Of a DNA stretch of 64,000 bases, positions 48,098 to 60,302 are shown piece after piece. A program made the translations under genes and the position numbers. Origin of the DNA: Camillea tinctor (lineage: Eukaryota > Ascomycota > Sordariomycetes > Xylariales > Xylariaceae); contig MU394051.1 in the NCBI GenBank assembly GCA_022578605.1, positions 1,165,664 through 1,229,663 on the forward strand. Reading direction: 5' to 3'. The stretch's first letter is position 1. Each line of letters starts with the position of its first letter. The notes under the pieces were generated by a model that was not told where the DNA came from, did no database searches, and saw nothing but the letters and a program-made list of their open reading frames with translations.

Positions 48098-49018
48098 ATG
48101 ACTGCTGTAAGAAAGAAGAAGAAAACTGTAAAAAGCTTAGCATACGGAAGGCCCCCTACCGTCCAAAGACCGAAATCGATATCCCGAAAGGCTACGAAGG
48201 CGCTGATCAATGAACACCATCTGCTAGAGAAGAGGAGAGCACAGGCAGCAGCCAAGGGTGACATTACTGCCGTGGCTGCTGCTGATGCCGAAATCGCTGC
48301 ATTGGGTGGTCTCGAGACGTATCAGCAGGCTAGTCTTCAGGGGCAACGCAACGACCGTGGGGGTGATAGTTCGCGAGTATTAATGGATTGGCTTAAGCCG
48401 GTACTTTCTACCCTAGGCTCATCAGCAGCAGCAGTAACAGCAGCAGCAGAAGCAGCAAAGGCAACGGAATCGCTACGGATGCTCGAGGTCGGCGCTCTAA
48501 GCACAAATAATGAGTGCTCTAGAAGTAACCTTTTCGACGTGTCAAGGATCGACTTAAACAGCCAGAGCCAAGGTATCTTGCAACAGGATTTCATGAAGCG
48601 TCCACTTCCCGTCGACGATACGGAACGGTTTGATATCATTAGTCTCTCACTGGTGCTGAACTTTGTACCCGATGCGGAAGGACGAGGTCAAATGCTTTTC
48701 AGGACATTGGAGTTCTTGAAACTGCCGGTGAAAGATACTTCGTCGAGGCTTCGCGAACTCCTCCCAAGTTTATTCATGGTACTACCTGCACCTTGTGTCA
48801 CCAACTCGAGATACATGGACGAGGCAAATCTGGAGGCTATCATGAATGCGCTTGGATATACCAAAGTTCGAAGCAAGACCACTCACAAACTAGTGTATTA
48901 CCTTTGGACTAGGGAGTCTCCTACCCCTGAACATATCCCCATCTTCAAGAAAGCGGAGGTCCGCTCCGGCCGTTCTCGGAACAACTTCTCGATTGTGCTT
49001 CGTGGGGCATCGGGATGA
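48098..49018 (+). CDS. BMT2: 25S rRNA adenine-N1 methyltransferase Bmt2
   Basis: The single exon encodes 306 residues from the ATG at 48098 (MTAVRKKKKTVKSLAYGRPP). Upstream codons are open but lack an ATG in frame. A basic N-terminus that would suit the nucleolus is followed by KATKALINEHHLLEKRRAQA, an Ala/Thr-rich insertion coded by CAG/GCA repeats (48421-48460), a Rossmann-like SAM site around LRMLEVGAL, and the diagnostic FDIISLSLVLNFVPDAEGRG block (about 178-197). Bmt2 makes m1A2142 in helix 65 of 25S rRNA. The end (NNFSIVLRGASG) also fits. The only odd point is the poly-Ala insertion before the SAM site. Confidence 0.9.
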   Translation: MTAVRKKKKTVKSLAYGRPPTVQRPKSISRKATKALINEHHLLEKRRAQAAAKGDITAVAAADAEIAALGGLETYQQASLQGQRNDRGGDSSRVLMDWLKPVLSTLGSSAAAVTAAAEAAKATESLRMLEVGALSTNNECSRSNLFDVSRIDLNSQSQGILQQDFMKRPLPVDDTERFDIISLSLVLNFVPDAEGRGQMLFRTLEFLKLPVKDTSSRLRELLPSLFMVLPAPCVTNSRYMDEANLEAIMNALGYTKVRSKTTHKLVYYLWTRESPTPEHIPIFKKAEVRSGRSRNNFSIVLRGASG

Positions 49019-49183
49019 AACGGGGAGATGTAGGTGGGTAGGAATATCGAAACATTCCAAGCCACCAGCATACGACAAGAGCCAATCTATGGGCTGAGCA
49101 CTTGGCAACGACACCACCCTCCGAGAGCGGATTCCAATATTGCATCACCTGTCGTCGATTCTGTTACCTATTTCTACGCAGAG

Positions 49184-50504
49184 TTACAATCTGCTCCCAC
49201 CAGTGCTCGTTACGAGTTTCTCGCTCAGCCCCCATAATTTCTCGGCCGTCGATTTGTCGGACGCCCAACGTGCCGGTCGTGCTTCTTGACAATCCGACAA
49301 ATACAAGACCCCCGAATCTGCCATGATCATCAGTGGGTTCATCATCTTTGGGGTTACCCCGCAGTCTCTCCCACATACCAGCCAGGCTTGGATCGAACGC
49401 AGCCACCAACGACGTTGCACAACCTTGGTCAGACGACTTCCATTTCTCGGGCGGTGTTGCTCCAGCCGCTTTGAGGAGCCTAGGTCCAACCTCTCGGATA
49501 AGATCCGACAAGACGTCTTCTAGGCGATCAATTCTCTCTCATCTTCGAAAGCCAAATGATGGAGAGCGATCTACTTACCTCCGGGGTTCACTGCAAAGCT
49601 CCGGATGCCGCTTGACCGTAATCGTTCATTTAGCGCAACAGCGAATAGCACATTGGCCGTCTTACTAGCTCCATAAGCAACCATGCCAGGAAAACCCCCT
49701 TGTTTTTCATACAGGTGTTCTGGTAGGTTCTTTCGAGGCTGCTCACGTTGGGGTAATAACGTCTTGCCTTCGAAATTGTAGTCGCTGAAACGCATAGGTG
49801 ATATCATATGGGCGGAACTAGACACATTAATGATTCGAGTGGCACCAGGCTCGCCGTCCCGAGCCGCCTCAAGCAGAATGGGGAGAAGCATGTTTGTCAA
49901 GAGAAATGGTCCGATGTGGTTCGTAGCAAACGTGAGCTCAATACCGTCAGGAGACCATTGTTTTCTAGACAGACTAACACCAGCATTGTTGATGAGAACA
50001 TCGAGCCTATTGGTCACACCCCTAATTTGTTGGGCAGCTTCTTTGACTGAGGTTTGGTCTGCTAGGTTAAGGACGATGGTTCGAATGGTAACGGTTGGAT
50101 GGTTCTCTTGGATATTTGCAGCGACAGTAGCCAGCTTCGTCCGCGTTCGTGATGCCAAGATCAATAGTCCCGGGTTGCTACCGGCGACGGCGTGAGCGGT
50201 AGCTTCTCCTATCGAGTTGGGGCTTGCTCCCGTGATGAGAACTACAATACCCCGCTTTGGTCAGATGATTTGTTCGTTGGTCGAAGGGAGAGGGGGGAGT
50301 TGATCTCATGTTGTTAATATGGATTTTCGGGGTCCTTGGAGACATAGCGACCAGGCGCGACCCTCCTCCCCTCACCTCCCAACATTACAAAGAGCAAATT
50401 GGAGCCTACGTATACCTACTGTGCTTGCCCCTGATCCGGTCCTTGAACGCCTCGGCGACCTCCGTGCCGGTAGTCGACTTGTTGAACTTTTCGTGAGAGG
50501 TCAT
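49184..50504 (-). CDS. Short-chain dehydrogenase/reductase
   Basis: Four exons, 50504-50420, 50241-49579, 49519-49379 and 49317-49184, give 340 residues. Introns are 178, 59 and 61 bp. The first join gives RGKHILITGASPNSIGEATA, the nucleotide-binding TGxxxxxIG loop. LDVLINNAGVS, the IINVSSSAH strand with the catalytic Ser, and the YGASK Tyr-x3-Lys pair follow in order. The end, SGVLYLSDCQEARPARWASD then AEKLWGLSEKLV, is typical of fungal retinol dehydrogenase/WW-oxidoreductase-like SDRs. NAD(P) dependence is certain by fold and the substrate is unknown. The gene stands tail to tail with BMT2, whose stop is 165 bp away. No cluster partner is nearby. Confidence 0.92.
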
Positions 50505-52168
50505 CGTAAGGTTGGCGCACAGTCTCTGTCTTCACAAGAACGAATCACCATACGACGTCTTTTGTCGGCGGGGTTGGTGAACAGACCTGTCTGTGGAGCT
50601 GAAAGTCGAACTGCATGTAGAGCTCCTCAAAATCCTTTAGCCAATTACGGCACCTGCGGTTATATTCTCCAGCCACCCACGTGCGGCAAATCCAGGGGTT
50701 AGCCTACCAAGATTTGTCGCTCCAGGTCTTGTGCTGACTACTACTACACATACTACGCTGCTGGGCTAGCTACCTACTTGGTAGTTATCATGGTAAGCTA
50801 TATTGGTAGGAAAGTTTGGTGAGGGCGCTTAAGGCAGCTGAGCACACGACAACCGCGATTGCGCCTCGCGCGGATAGTTCTTCATCTGCATCGTGGGTCC
50901 CTAGTATCATCGCGTGGTTAGGCGTGGTTATCGAGACCAATACCTGGTAGTTCCTGCTGCGGTGCTACTAGGAAAATATCGGACCAACCATTCATCGTTT
51001 GGGAGCCTCGAATGGCGTAAGATCATTACCGAGGTTTACCTACGATGTTAATCCTAAAACTGATTTCTCTATTGAATAAATCCCCCTAAAGGGGAGGTCC
51101 ACACTTGAGACTAGCTAGCACTTCGACATAGTGAAGATAATAACTAGAACTGGTTGATATCGATAATCTCGATCGAAGGTCCCTACCATCTTGCGTCGAG
51201 GATCAAACATTGCGGGTCTCGTCTGGCATGCAACAATTTGCGGTATAGGCAAATAGCTCCGCGATAGATAGATGATAAAACATTGTTGGTCGTAGATATA
51301 GTCTAAACCAGGCGTTGATAATGCCAATTCCTTCCGCCAATGATTCTATCCAACCTATTTATTTATCTTACTGTCTACTTTAGGTACATTATATTCCGAC
51401 TAAAGACGCATGGAATATGTGACCAGTTATAGAATGCATTGCCTACTGTCAGAATCATGCGTATCCAATGAAAAGGACTTGCTTAGGAAGAACCTGGCAT
51501 CATCCTAAGCTTTGTGCCCTTGGACAAGACCCAAGGGAAAGGATACAAGGGGCACGTTGATCACTTAGGTATATCCTACTTGTGATCTTCCACGGTAGGC
51601 GATCTGTATTTTTTAACCCTTCTTTTGCATGGAAGCGAGAGTCACTGGCGGGCTGCATTTACTTGCTCAGATTTGGTAACCAAATCGACCTCTACACGTG
51701 TTTAACATCGGAACAGGTACGTACGAGAGAGGCTATTCTCTCGCAACACCAGAGGCTTTGTCATAAAGAAGGGAGTGAGAGAAAAAAAACCGAGTCGTAA
51801 GTGCTTTTACCCGGATCGAACTTCACTCTATTCTACCCTATAAGTGCTCGCTACGCGTAATCGGATAGATCACGTTCTCACGCATGGCACGCGGTCAGGT
51901 TCATCGGGTATTAATATATCGTCCCTAGAGGTGATGCGCTCAAGGCCAGCATGGCCCAATGTAGCTATGATTTCCCCTGTCAACTCAGGCAGTAGTATGC
52001 GATGGCTTCTAATTGAGACGAATCATTCGAGTTGAGGTGAAAATAAACGAAAAGAAACCTTGCCCCCCACATTTGGCACCGTCGTTATCTATAGATTGAC
52101 GTGTTATACAACTAAAAAAACACATGTGGCTGCCATGCCCGTCGTTGATAATACCAGGGACACGTTTA
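50505..52168. other. 1.7 kb intergenic region with a coding-like remnant
   Basis: The spacer lies upstream of the SDR gene and 3' of UTR4. Most is AT-leaning and without coding; a peptide-like remnant at 51870-52022 is listed separately. Confidence 0.5.
51870..52022 (-). pseudogene. Short coding-like remnant
   Basis: A frame bounded by TGA on both sides reads like a piece of a real protein (RILLPELTGEIIATLGHAGL, then ITSRDDILIPDEPDRVPCVR). It has no ATG and I cannot extend it by splicing. The composition is unlike random AT-rich DNA. It is probably the leftover of a decayed gene; family unknown. Confidence 0.3.
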
Positions 52169-53654
52169 TCAGTGCGCTTGGTTGGTTACGGTAGCTTCGT
52201 CCGTATCGGGCTGAGGGGCATCCACGTCAACACTTGCGGTGGCACCCTGAGGGACCCGAAATCCTTCAGGGTTCTTCGTCCCTGAAACCTCATCCCCGTT
52301 GCTCTCTCTTGGAGGCGGCCCGTTTGCTTCGTTCGTCGGAATTTCAGGTGTCTGGCGTGGTTTCTTTGAATCTGGAGCTTCTGCGCCTTCCTCTTCATCC
52401 TCCTTCACAGGGGATGGTGGCTCAGTTGATCTCTGACGCTTCTGGCCAGCCAATTGCTTTTTGACAGTAAAATCATCATCGAGAGAATCCAAAGTCTCTA
52501 TAACCGGTAGTCGTGCGAGAACTTCGTCTGACAAAGCGGGATTACCGGGCCGTTGGACAACCAAACTCTGCATACCGGCTGCTTTAGCAGCATCCACTTC
52601 TTTGACGTTGTCACTTAAGAAAAGCCACTCCTGGATAGGGATATCGGCGTGGCATCTTGCAATGGCTTCATAACTGCTGGGCTCCGTCTTAAGACCGGCA
52701 TTTACAGTATCGAACCAGTCTGATATCAATGGCGTAAGATCTGACGGTTCAGAATCCGTGTGACCGAAAAGCAACTTCTGTGCTGGCACGGATCCTGACG
52801 AATAGATCATCACCTTCAGGCCTTTCTCGTGCCATGCGGAAAGCTTTGCAGGCACATCGGGGAATAGGGGAGCTTTCAGATCCCTCGACTTGTACCCCTC
52901 CTCCCATAAGTAGCCTTGAAGGCTTTTCAAGTAGGAAACTTTTACATCTCTCTCTACGAGATCTCGAGCATGACTTTCCAGAGCTTCTTTTGAGGACGAA
53001 TATTCCGAAGGGAATGCGTCCCTGTACTTGACGAAATCTGGGTTATCCCACTGGGTTTTCACCGTCTCCGATAGGGCTTTCAGAGCATAAGGAAACTAGG
53101 ACTACCTATCAGCCTACCAAATCTGAAAGCTCAAGCTTGACCAATCAGAGAAATCCACCTCAGCGATGATGACGGGCATCCAGAGTCACGATCTGCAACT
53201 AGCAAATCAAATAGGGCCATGGATATGTGCAAGACTACCAAGAAAAGCGATTCCGGTACTGGGAATGTGCGAACATCCCGAGTAGAGGGCGAATGCAACC
53301 GAGCTCGCATACTTGCCATATGGGTGCAGTGCAGTTGGTCATCGTGGTGTCTTACATAGCCCCGGGCCAATATACGAAGTAGCTTGACAAACCATATAAC
53401 AGACAAAAATGCTGTTCCTTCCATCTGCCTATTTCTCTCCATGGGATTGGCTTACCAGGATATCTTTCACAAAAGAGATTGGGCATACTGTGCCCTCTGA
53501 TATTACTTCATGTTAGCCCAACAATCTAGGTTAATGTACTTTTTAAGTTTATTTCTTTGATACTAGCGAATAAAGAAGATAAGACCGAGAACTAGGAGCC
53601 TTGCCCTTACCAATGTCTAACAACACAACCTTAACAGCGGTAGATGCGGCCATG
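52169..53654 (-). CDS. UTR4: Enolase-phosphatase E1 (methionine salvage) with acidic tail
   Basis: Three exons, 53654-53612, 53496-53456 and 53095-52169, give 336 residues. Introns are 115 and 360 bp. The first two joins build VVLLDIEGTVCPISFVKDIL and then FPYALKALSETV, exactly the family's N-terminus. DIEGT is the HAD nucleophile loop. VMIYSSGSVPAQ is motif II, and EWLFLSDNVKEVDAAKAAGM carries the last acidic motif. The enzyme converts 2,3-diketo-5-methylthiopentyl-1-phosphate to acireductone in the methylthioadenosine cycle. The catalytic part ends near residue 239. Residues 240-336 are an added acidic, Pro-rich tail with two basic clusters (QKRQRS, SKKPRQ) that could be a nuclear signal. 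Yeast Utr4 lacks such a tail. Confidence 0.93.
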
Positions 53655-56600
53655 GTAGCAACCCGGATCCGCTCGTGGATCGTCTGTCGATTGGCACCCG
53701 TCTGATACTAAGATCGACTGGATCTCGTTAGGATGGGATGAGAATTCCGGGCACCAATGCGAGCACACCCGTCAAGCCCGTCAGTCTAGAGCGGTGAAGA
53801 GCAAACACCGCGCGACGAGATAGCAAGGAAGACCGTTTTCGTCCGAAGGGATAGGAAGTAAAAATTTTCTTCTCTTGTTTCTATTTACCTCCAACGGGTA
53901 CAATGGCCGAATCAGATAATAAAGATGTCTCTTAAGGCGGACTAGGTGTAGGAAATATGCAACAACTCTGCGCCGTCGATATGGCGGTCAAGAACTCGAA
54001 AAAGCAGAATTGTGCCGTACCAAGGAAAATAAACCCCAGGTGTAAGACTCGGAACCCTGATCGTCAAAAAGCGGAGGATTTCGGTAAATTTCGCCATGCA
54101 GCGAACTCCGAAAAATGGTCCAATGCACGTAAGGACGCCAGAAGAGTCCCGTCGGTACTAAGTTTGGAAATGGAGAAGAAACGCCATCGTGAAGAGTGGA
54201 TATTAATTAGGTGGGATGGCGATTATCGAGACCAGGACGATTTATCGATTCTAGATTATGGATTATCATAGCGATAACCGACGCGATAACAATGATTAGA
54301 TTAGGTATTAGAGATATGGAACAATCTCGAAAACGGGACTGAACAGAGTTCAGCGTGACGAAAGAGTTCCCGAAGAAGCTCTGCACTAAAAACCAGGCTA
54401 AGCCCGATCGATACCTAGATAAATTTATTTTTCAAGGTTGTCCTTGTACAGCCTGTGTCTCTGCACAGACTGACTACTGCACCTACCCTGCAGCTAGACT
54501 GGCCATGCGGTTAGCTGCAGATGTTATCAAGGTCCAAACGCAAAGTCCAAGTCCGATAAACCAAAAGAGAAAGGAAATAAATAAAAATAGAGAGGTTGAA
54601 GTGGCCCTTCCATCAACTTCCAGAGCAACGAATCTCTGGATATGTATGGGAAAAACCTAAACCTGGTCATTACACTAGTGTAAGATCGGATGAGTGTTGC
54701 CCTCCTTCCCACCTCTTTCCCCTTTCCCCCCACTACTCCACCCCCTTGAGGAACGATATCACAGCACTAAGTACGGATTACACGTACGTGCACTACTATA
54801 CTATATGTAGATATATGTATATGTATACACTAGATATTAGTCTTACTATTCAGATCAGTCAATCATTTACAACTACACTAGTCTAGACGGACTCCAGATG
54901 ATATCACAGACAATTAAAAGCAAAGTCGCGAGGACAAGACTAGATTACTACACTACACCACCGGCATATTTTAGGGCCATTGCCGAATCATGTAAGTTGC
55001 TTACAACATCTCCTGTACGGATCATTACACCAGCCCGTAGACCTCACAGACTCCTTGCTTAGTCGCCCCTAAAATCTGGGGGCGCACCCTTTTCCCGCCA
55101 ACATGGATTGGGCAGAACCGAAGGGTCGCAAGAAACGTTCTCGAGAAACGTACGACTTGTTTCTGACCTGAGTATCAAAAATGCAGGATGGCACAGTCCT
55201 TGCATCCCCAGAGTCCCAGATAAGTAAGGCAGAGAAGCCTGTACCCAGTGGCAACCATGCAGCACATCGATCCAGAACCCACTCTGACGACGCGCATCAT
55301 TCAATCAATTAACAATGCTGTCTGCCGCGACCATCCATCATCGACAGCTGTCCCCATACCACCCTGAGTGCATGCCCCAGCATAGACTAGCATGAACGAA
55401 GATGCATACACACATACATAACCTACATGTGTACATACACACACAGACACAGTAAAACGCACCAAGCCGGACTGGCTTGTCTGTTCCACTGCAGAATCTG
55501 GAGACGGACCTGCTCCGTCGGTCGGTAGCGTGTGCGATTTGATTTACCTACCTAGTTGTAGTGATCGCCATGACCAAAACATTTACCTGCTTTTTTTTCT
55601 TTTTTTCTTTTTTTACCTTCCCATCTCGCTCGTATCGTCTCGCCCTGCCCGGGCTGCCTTACTGCGTGTGGCAAGCAACAAACAAGCCAGGCGCCTATAT
55701 GTCGAGGCGCTTGTTTCAAGCGAGGGCGAACAGCATACGAGACATTTTACACTAGTTGTCAAAATCGTATATTTGTTGATGCGTTGCGTTTGTAATTAGA
55801 AACATGGAAAAGGCTGACGGTGCATGGCATGACAACGACGGCGATGATGAATCGTTGCGTGGGATCCCTGGAAGGTCCATATTCAGCGCATACATACGTA
55901 CATCAGCCATGAATGAATATGACAACATTTCAAATTTGGATGAAAAGAGAGCCCATGAGGCGTGAGGGAATATACCTAATATCTATCTAACTTACATTCG
56001 ACTCGGAGCAGGTAGATCTTACTACCTACTATAGCTGCTATTATACTACTCCGTACTAGTGTACCATTTTCATCACTGATGACCAAATGCTAGAGATTCC
56101 GAAGGAGAAAAAAAGACTGGAGGGGCAACTAAGACACCACCGTTTCAACGGTCACACGACAGGATTTCAAGTGGAATCGTCGCATAGGAGACGGCCGAGA
56201 TGTCAGACCTCGCACCCCGTTTGGGTGGAATGTGTATCGTTCCAATCCTACTAAAAGGGGGGGAAGAAGATCACCGCGACATTGCATCATGCCCAATTAT
56301 TATTGATCGTGGGATCTACACACTAACACCTATGGCGAAATCAATGGGGAACTGGTTGCTGTAGAGAGAAATGATGCCAACTTGCATGTAAATGCAGCAA
56401 TCAATAAACGGAGGGGGAAAAAGGTCAACCACCTTTCTTTCCATTTCTCTCCCCAACCACAATGAGAGAGAGGTCTATCATCTCCGATTCACCCGTGTCC
56501 CCCGTATCCCGGCAGACATAGACGGATTTCGGCTTCACTTGGTGCCCTCCTCCGCCCCCCCCAATACACAAACTAGGTTTATTAGGTTGAACTATAAGTT

Positions 56601-59600
56601 GGGACCTTTAGTTGCCATCCAATATCAACAAGTCCCTTACTATTGATGCTATTATTATTGTTTAATTATTACCTACAACCGTATGCAGGCAAGGTACTCC
56701 GTGGTTGTACGGAGCACTTCGTATTTGACGTATTTGATAAAGAACAGATTGCTTCGTTCATCTTAGCAGCGGGTCTCCTTTTACTCTCCACGTGCCCGAG
56801 CGAAGTCAAAGGTGAGAACGGCGTGCGCTAGGGTTACTAAGAGAGTTTTGATTACCTAGGTAGGCAGTGCTGATTTTATGGTTGCTATTGTCCGGTCTGG
56901 TATCGACAAAATGCTGTTGTCGATGCTTTTTGGTGTGGTACAGACTGCAACATTCCGACAGAATAAGAAAGCTTTTCCAAGGAGTAAAAAGGCAGAGTTA
57001 AATGGGGATTTGGGGGGTGCTGTGCAGCAATTAAAATTAAACAACTAAAGGGGCGGTCAATGACGAGCAAAAAGAAAAACGACCTGCCAGACCAGGACGT
57101 AGAGGCTGCAGGCAGAAAGGAGTGCATATTACGGTACGTACATACAACTACATACATAGCATTTACCATACACACATATACAGGCATACACTTACAGCCA
57201 AGTACACTAATAAGGTACAGAACAGGCTGTGGAGGGTGGCAGCAAGAACCAATGAGACTGTCCTACAATTTACAAGTGAAACAGAAGATTCGAGACGCGC
57301 AGGTTCTATGTGTAATCATTGGTTTGAGTGAGATAGATCCACAGTCGGCAACAACGTGTCCATTATTTTTGCTTTGTGCCTGGATGAAGCTAGCTGGCTG
57401 TCTAAAGCAGTACCTTGTCTGGGATAGAAGATACTTGTCGATCAGACCAGACAGCCCGCAGCGATACCTGATCTAGTCGTTCCTGCAACACCGCAACCGG
57501 CCTGATTTGTGCCTGGCTGCTGTTATCGGGTACAAAGCCGTTAGGTAGAGGGCGGTGTGGCGATCCTGGGCCATCGGGGATGCGCGCAGCTACGCTATTG
57601 TACACCGTGCAGTACGCTAGCGACTCTTGCCTGCCCGCGTGGTCATCCATAAGGGCAGGTACTTCATTGAGAACATCCTCTCTCTCTCTGCTTTTTCATT
57701 CTTTTGTCAACCGACGATTCGAGGAGCTTCTATAGTACGTTGCTGTAGAGTGTAGTGTAATGAGCACAGTATATACCACTACACTATACTATACTATACT
57801 ATAGTACACTACTACCATCACTTATCACAAGGTACACTAGTGTATTCTAGGCAATCTGCAATTGCACTAATAACATTAAATGTTTACTGATTATAACGAA
57901 ACGAGATCAAAAAGTTAGTACTAGTGGTACATACTTTCCAGCTCAGCCCAGTTCGTCGTTTCCCAGGACGACACTGTGGCCAGTTGAGAGACCCACTACC
58001 GGTCTCAGCAGGTCTTTCTAAACCAAGCGGCTATCTCGGTACCTGCGCCATCATGTCGTTCTGCTGACAATTCCAGGTATTCCCCTATCTGATTGCGTGG
58101 CATTCTGTTAAAATTAGCTTATTGTTCTATCGTCATGGGCTACGAATCTCGGGTCATGCTCTCCGTGCGCAAGACTGTGTAATTGACTTGGATGTTCTTT
58201 GTCACTGATAACCGGTTACAGGTATAGAGTATACCTAAACAATGTGCTAGAACAACCTTGACGGTTCTACGGAGGTACCTAGGTAGTTGCTGGGCGCTTT
58301 GTTCACACAGCCCTCTCTCTCTCTCTCTCCTTCCTCCTTCCCAAACTCCAACAATTCTTCTTCCCTCTTGGGTCCTTTCCTTGGTACCACCCCCTGGTCG
58401 AGAACTTATGTCACTTTCTCTCTTTCTTTCCATGTCTCTCTCTATTTGCCCATCGCTCCATCGCTTCATCGCTCATCGCCCATCGCCTGCATCCATGCCT
58501 CCCTCCCTCCTCCATCATCATCCCCCCCCAACCCTTTCCAAATCTCCACCATCCAATCGCTCCATGGTCGTTCCACTCAACCCCCAATCCAATCCCAATC
58601 CAATCCAATACAATGAACTACTAGCCCACCCTTACCCTTCTCTCTCTACCACCTGGTTGCTAGCTCATTCATTCAATCCTCCCATCTTACCCTACGACTA
58701 GTCATTCTATCTTGTCCTGTCATCTCTTTCTCTATTCGTTTCCTATTGCTTCTTTCCCTTCCCCAGCTTTCTAGTCTTACCATCTACACTACCTTTTTTT
58801 GTTATCTTCGTCTCGTCGCTCTCTGTTCCCTTTTCTCTCTGTCTACCACTAAACAACTTGCATAATCCGTGCTTTGGTTCAACCTCCACAAGTTCATGAC
58901 AATAGAGAGAGAGAAAGAGGAATCTTGCCTTCCTATCACTACCTAATTAGTCACTTGTCCACTTGCCTCCCCTCTCTCTCCCACCCAAAAACGTTTTCTT
59001 TGAGCGACCAGAAAAAAAGAGGTCCCCCCCCTTTCAGCCCGTCTTCCTTCCTGAGATACCTCTTTTCTTTTCACCAATCCGCTTATTATCTTTGTCCATC
59101 TAGACTGCTCTTAATTCTCAAACACCTCTCGTCTCTTCTCTCTCCCCCCAAACCCCACATCTACTTTGTGTTGTCGCTGCCCAAGTTCATCGTCGTCTTC
59201 ACCCGGATAGCGTGCTCAAACACGTCACAACCACCCGCCTGACTCCATTGATTTTCCGGGTCCGCTCCCAAGCCAGGACCACCTTGCAACGACAGACCAC
59301 GCCCACTCTCGATTCGCCTCCTGTCGAACTAACGAAACCGAGGAGTCATATTTCCTACTTCGGCTTCTGTCGAGTCAAGCGCCCATAGTCGAACAAACAA
59401 CTTTGCTGTCCTCCCTCAAAGAAAAAGCACATATCAACCCCTTTGCTTGCTCTTTTAGAACATCGTGGCCAGCCGGTCGTCTCCTCGACTTGGTCTTCAG
59501 AAAGCCACCTCAGCTCATCCGTCATCCATCCCATCCATCCTATTGTGATCGTCCGTAGACGTACAAACGCAATCCACGTTTAGGATACAACCGCTCGAAT

Positions 59601-60302
59601 GCAACTGTGAACATCTTGTTTCGGTTGTTGATACCGCAGGAACGCCCTCTGTCAGGCACCGTTGTCCCGTCACTTTGTTGACTCAACGCTTGAACTGCTT
59701 CATCAACAACAGGAACACATAGGAGCAATACAGCTTCTACAATACCGGCTTCAAACAACTAGTTACAAACTAAACGACACTCTTTCAACTTTCTTTCATC
59801 ATATCCATGTCCTCTTAACGATTTTCTTCTTTCGATTCTTCCAGGGCCACACGGTCCCAGTACCTCTTCCAACCTACATTATCACATTTTCATTTGTCCA
59901 ACTACTCGAAATACCCTTTCAATGAGCCTCTGAACCTTTAACGAACTGGAGTTATATGTTTTCTTTTGCTACCACTCTCGCAACTCTGTATATTCCATCT
60001 GTCTCTTTGCTCTAAATCGCCCATCTCGCACTTCTTATTCGGGCTAAGACATTCACACGGCGCACCTACTACCAACAAGATCTCAACTTTGCTACTCATA
60101 CCCTGTACACAAGGATTCCAAAAAAAAGTTTCTTAATCGGTTTCGATCGGATCGTGGATACTCCCTATAACCATAGACAACCGGGAAGAGAAAAACAAAC
60201 AAGAACCAAAAAAGGCCTACTCTACTGTACGATTATCTGTGGTCCCGACGACCCAATCACCAATTGTCAATTTCAAAGTAGTCTCTCGTCTGAGACAACG
60301 TC
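53655..60302. other. 6.6 kb gene-poor stretch and KSP1-like leader
   Basis: No supported gene is present. 53655-58200 is AT-leaning, with short frames only (for example 53957-54271, charged, unrecognised), a CTATA tandem run at about 57781-57803 and ACCTAGGT at 56854-56861 and 58277-58284. From about 58300 to 60302 the plus strand becomes strongly C/T-rich with CT runs (58311-58328) and many short open frames. This looks like the long transcribed leader and promoter of the kinase gene that follows, possibly with leader introns. Confidence 0.5.

Noticed and set aside
54355..54660. 101-codon frame with several Cys
   Set aside because: Starts at GTG and lacks ATG; no zinc-finger spacing or splice context supports it.
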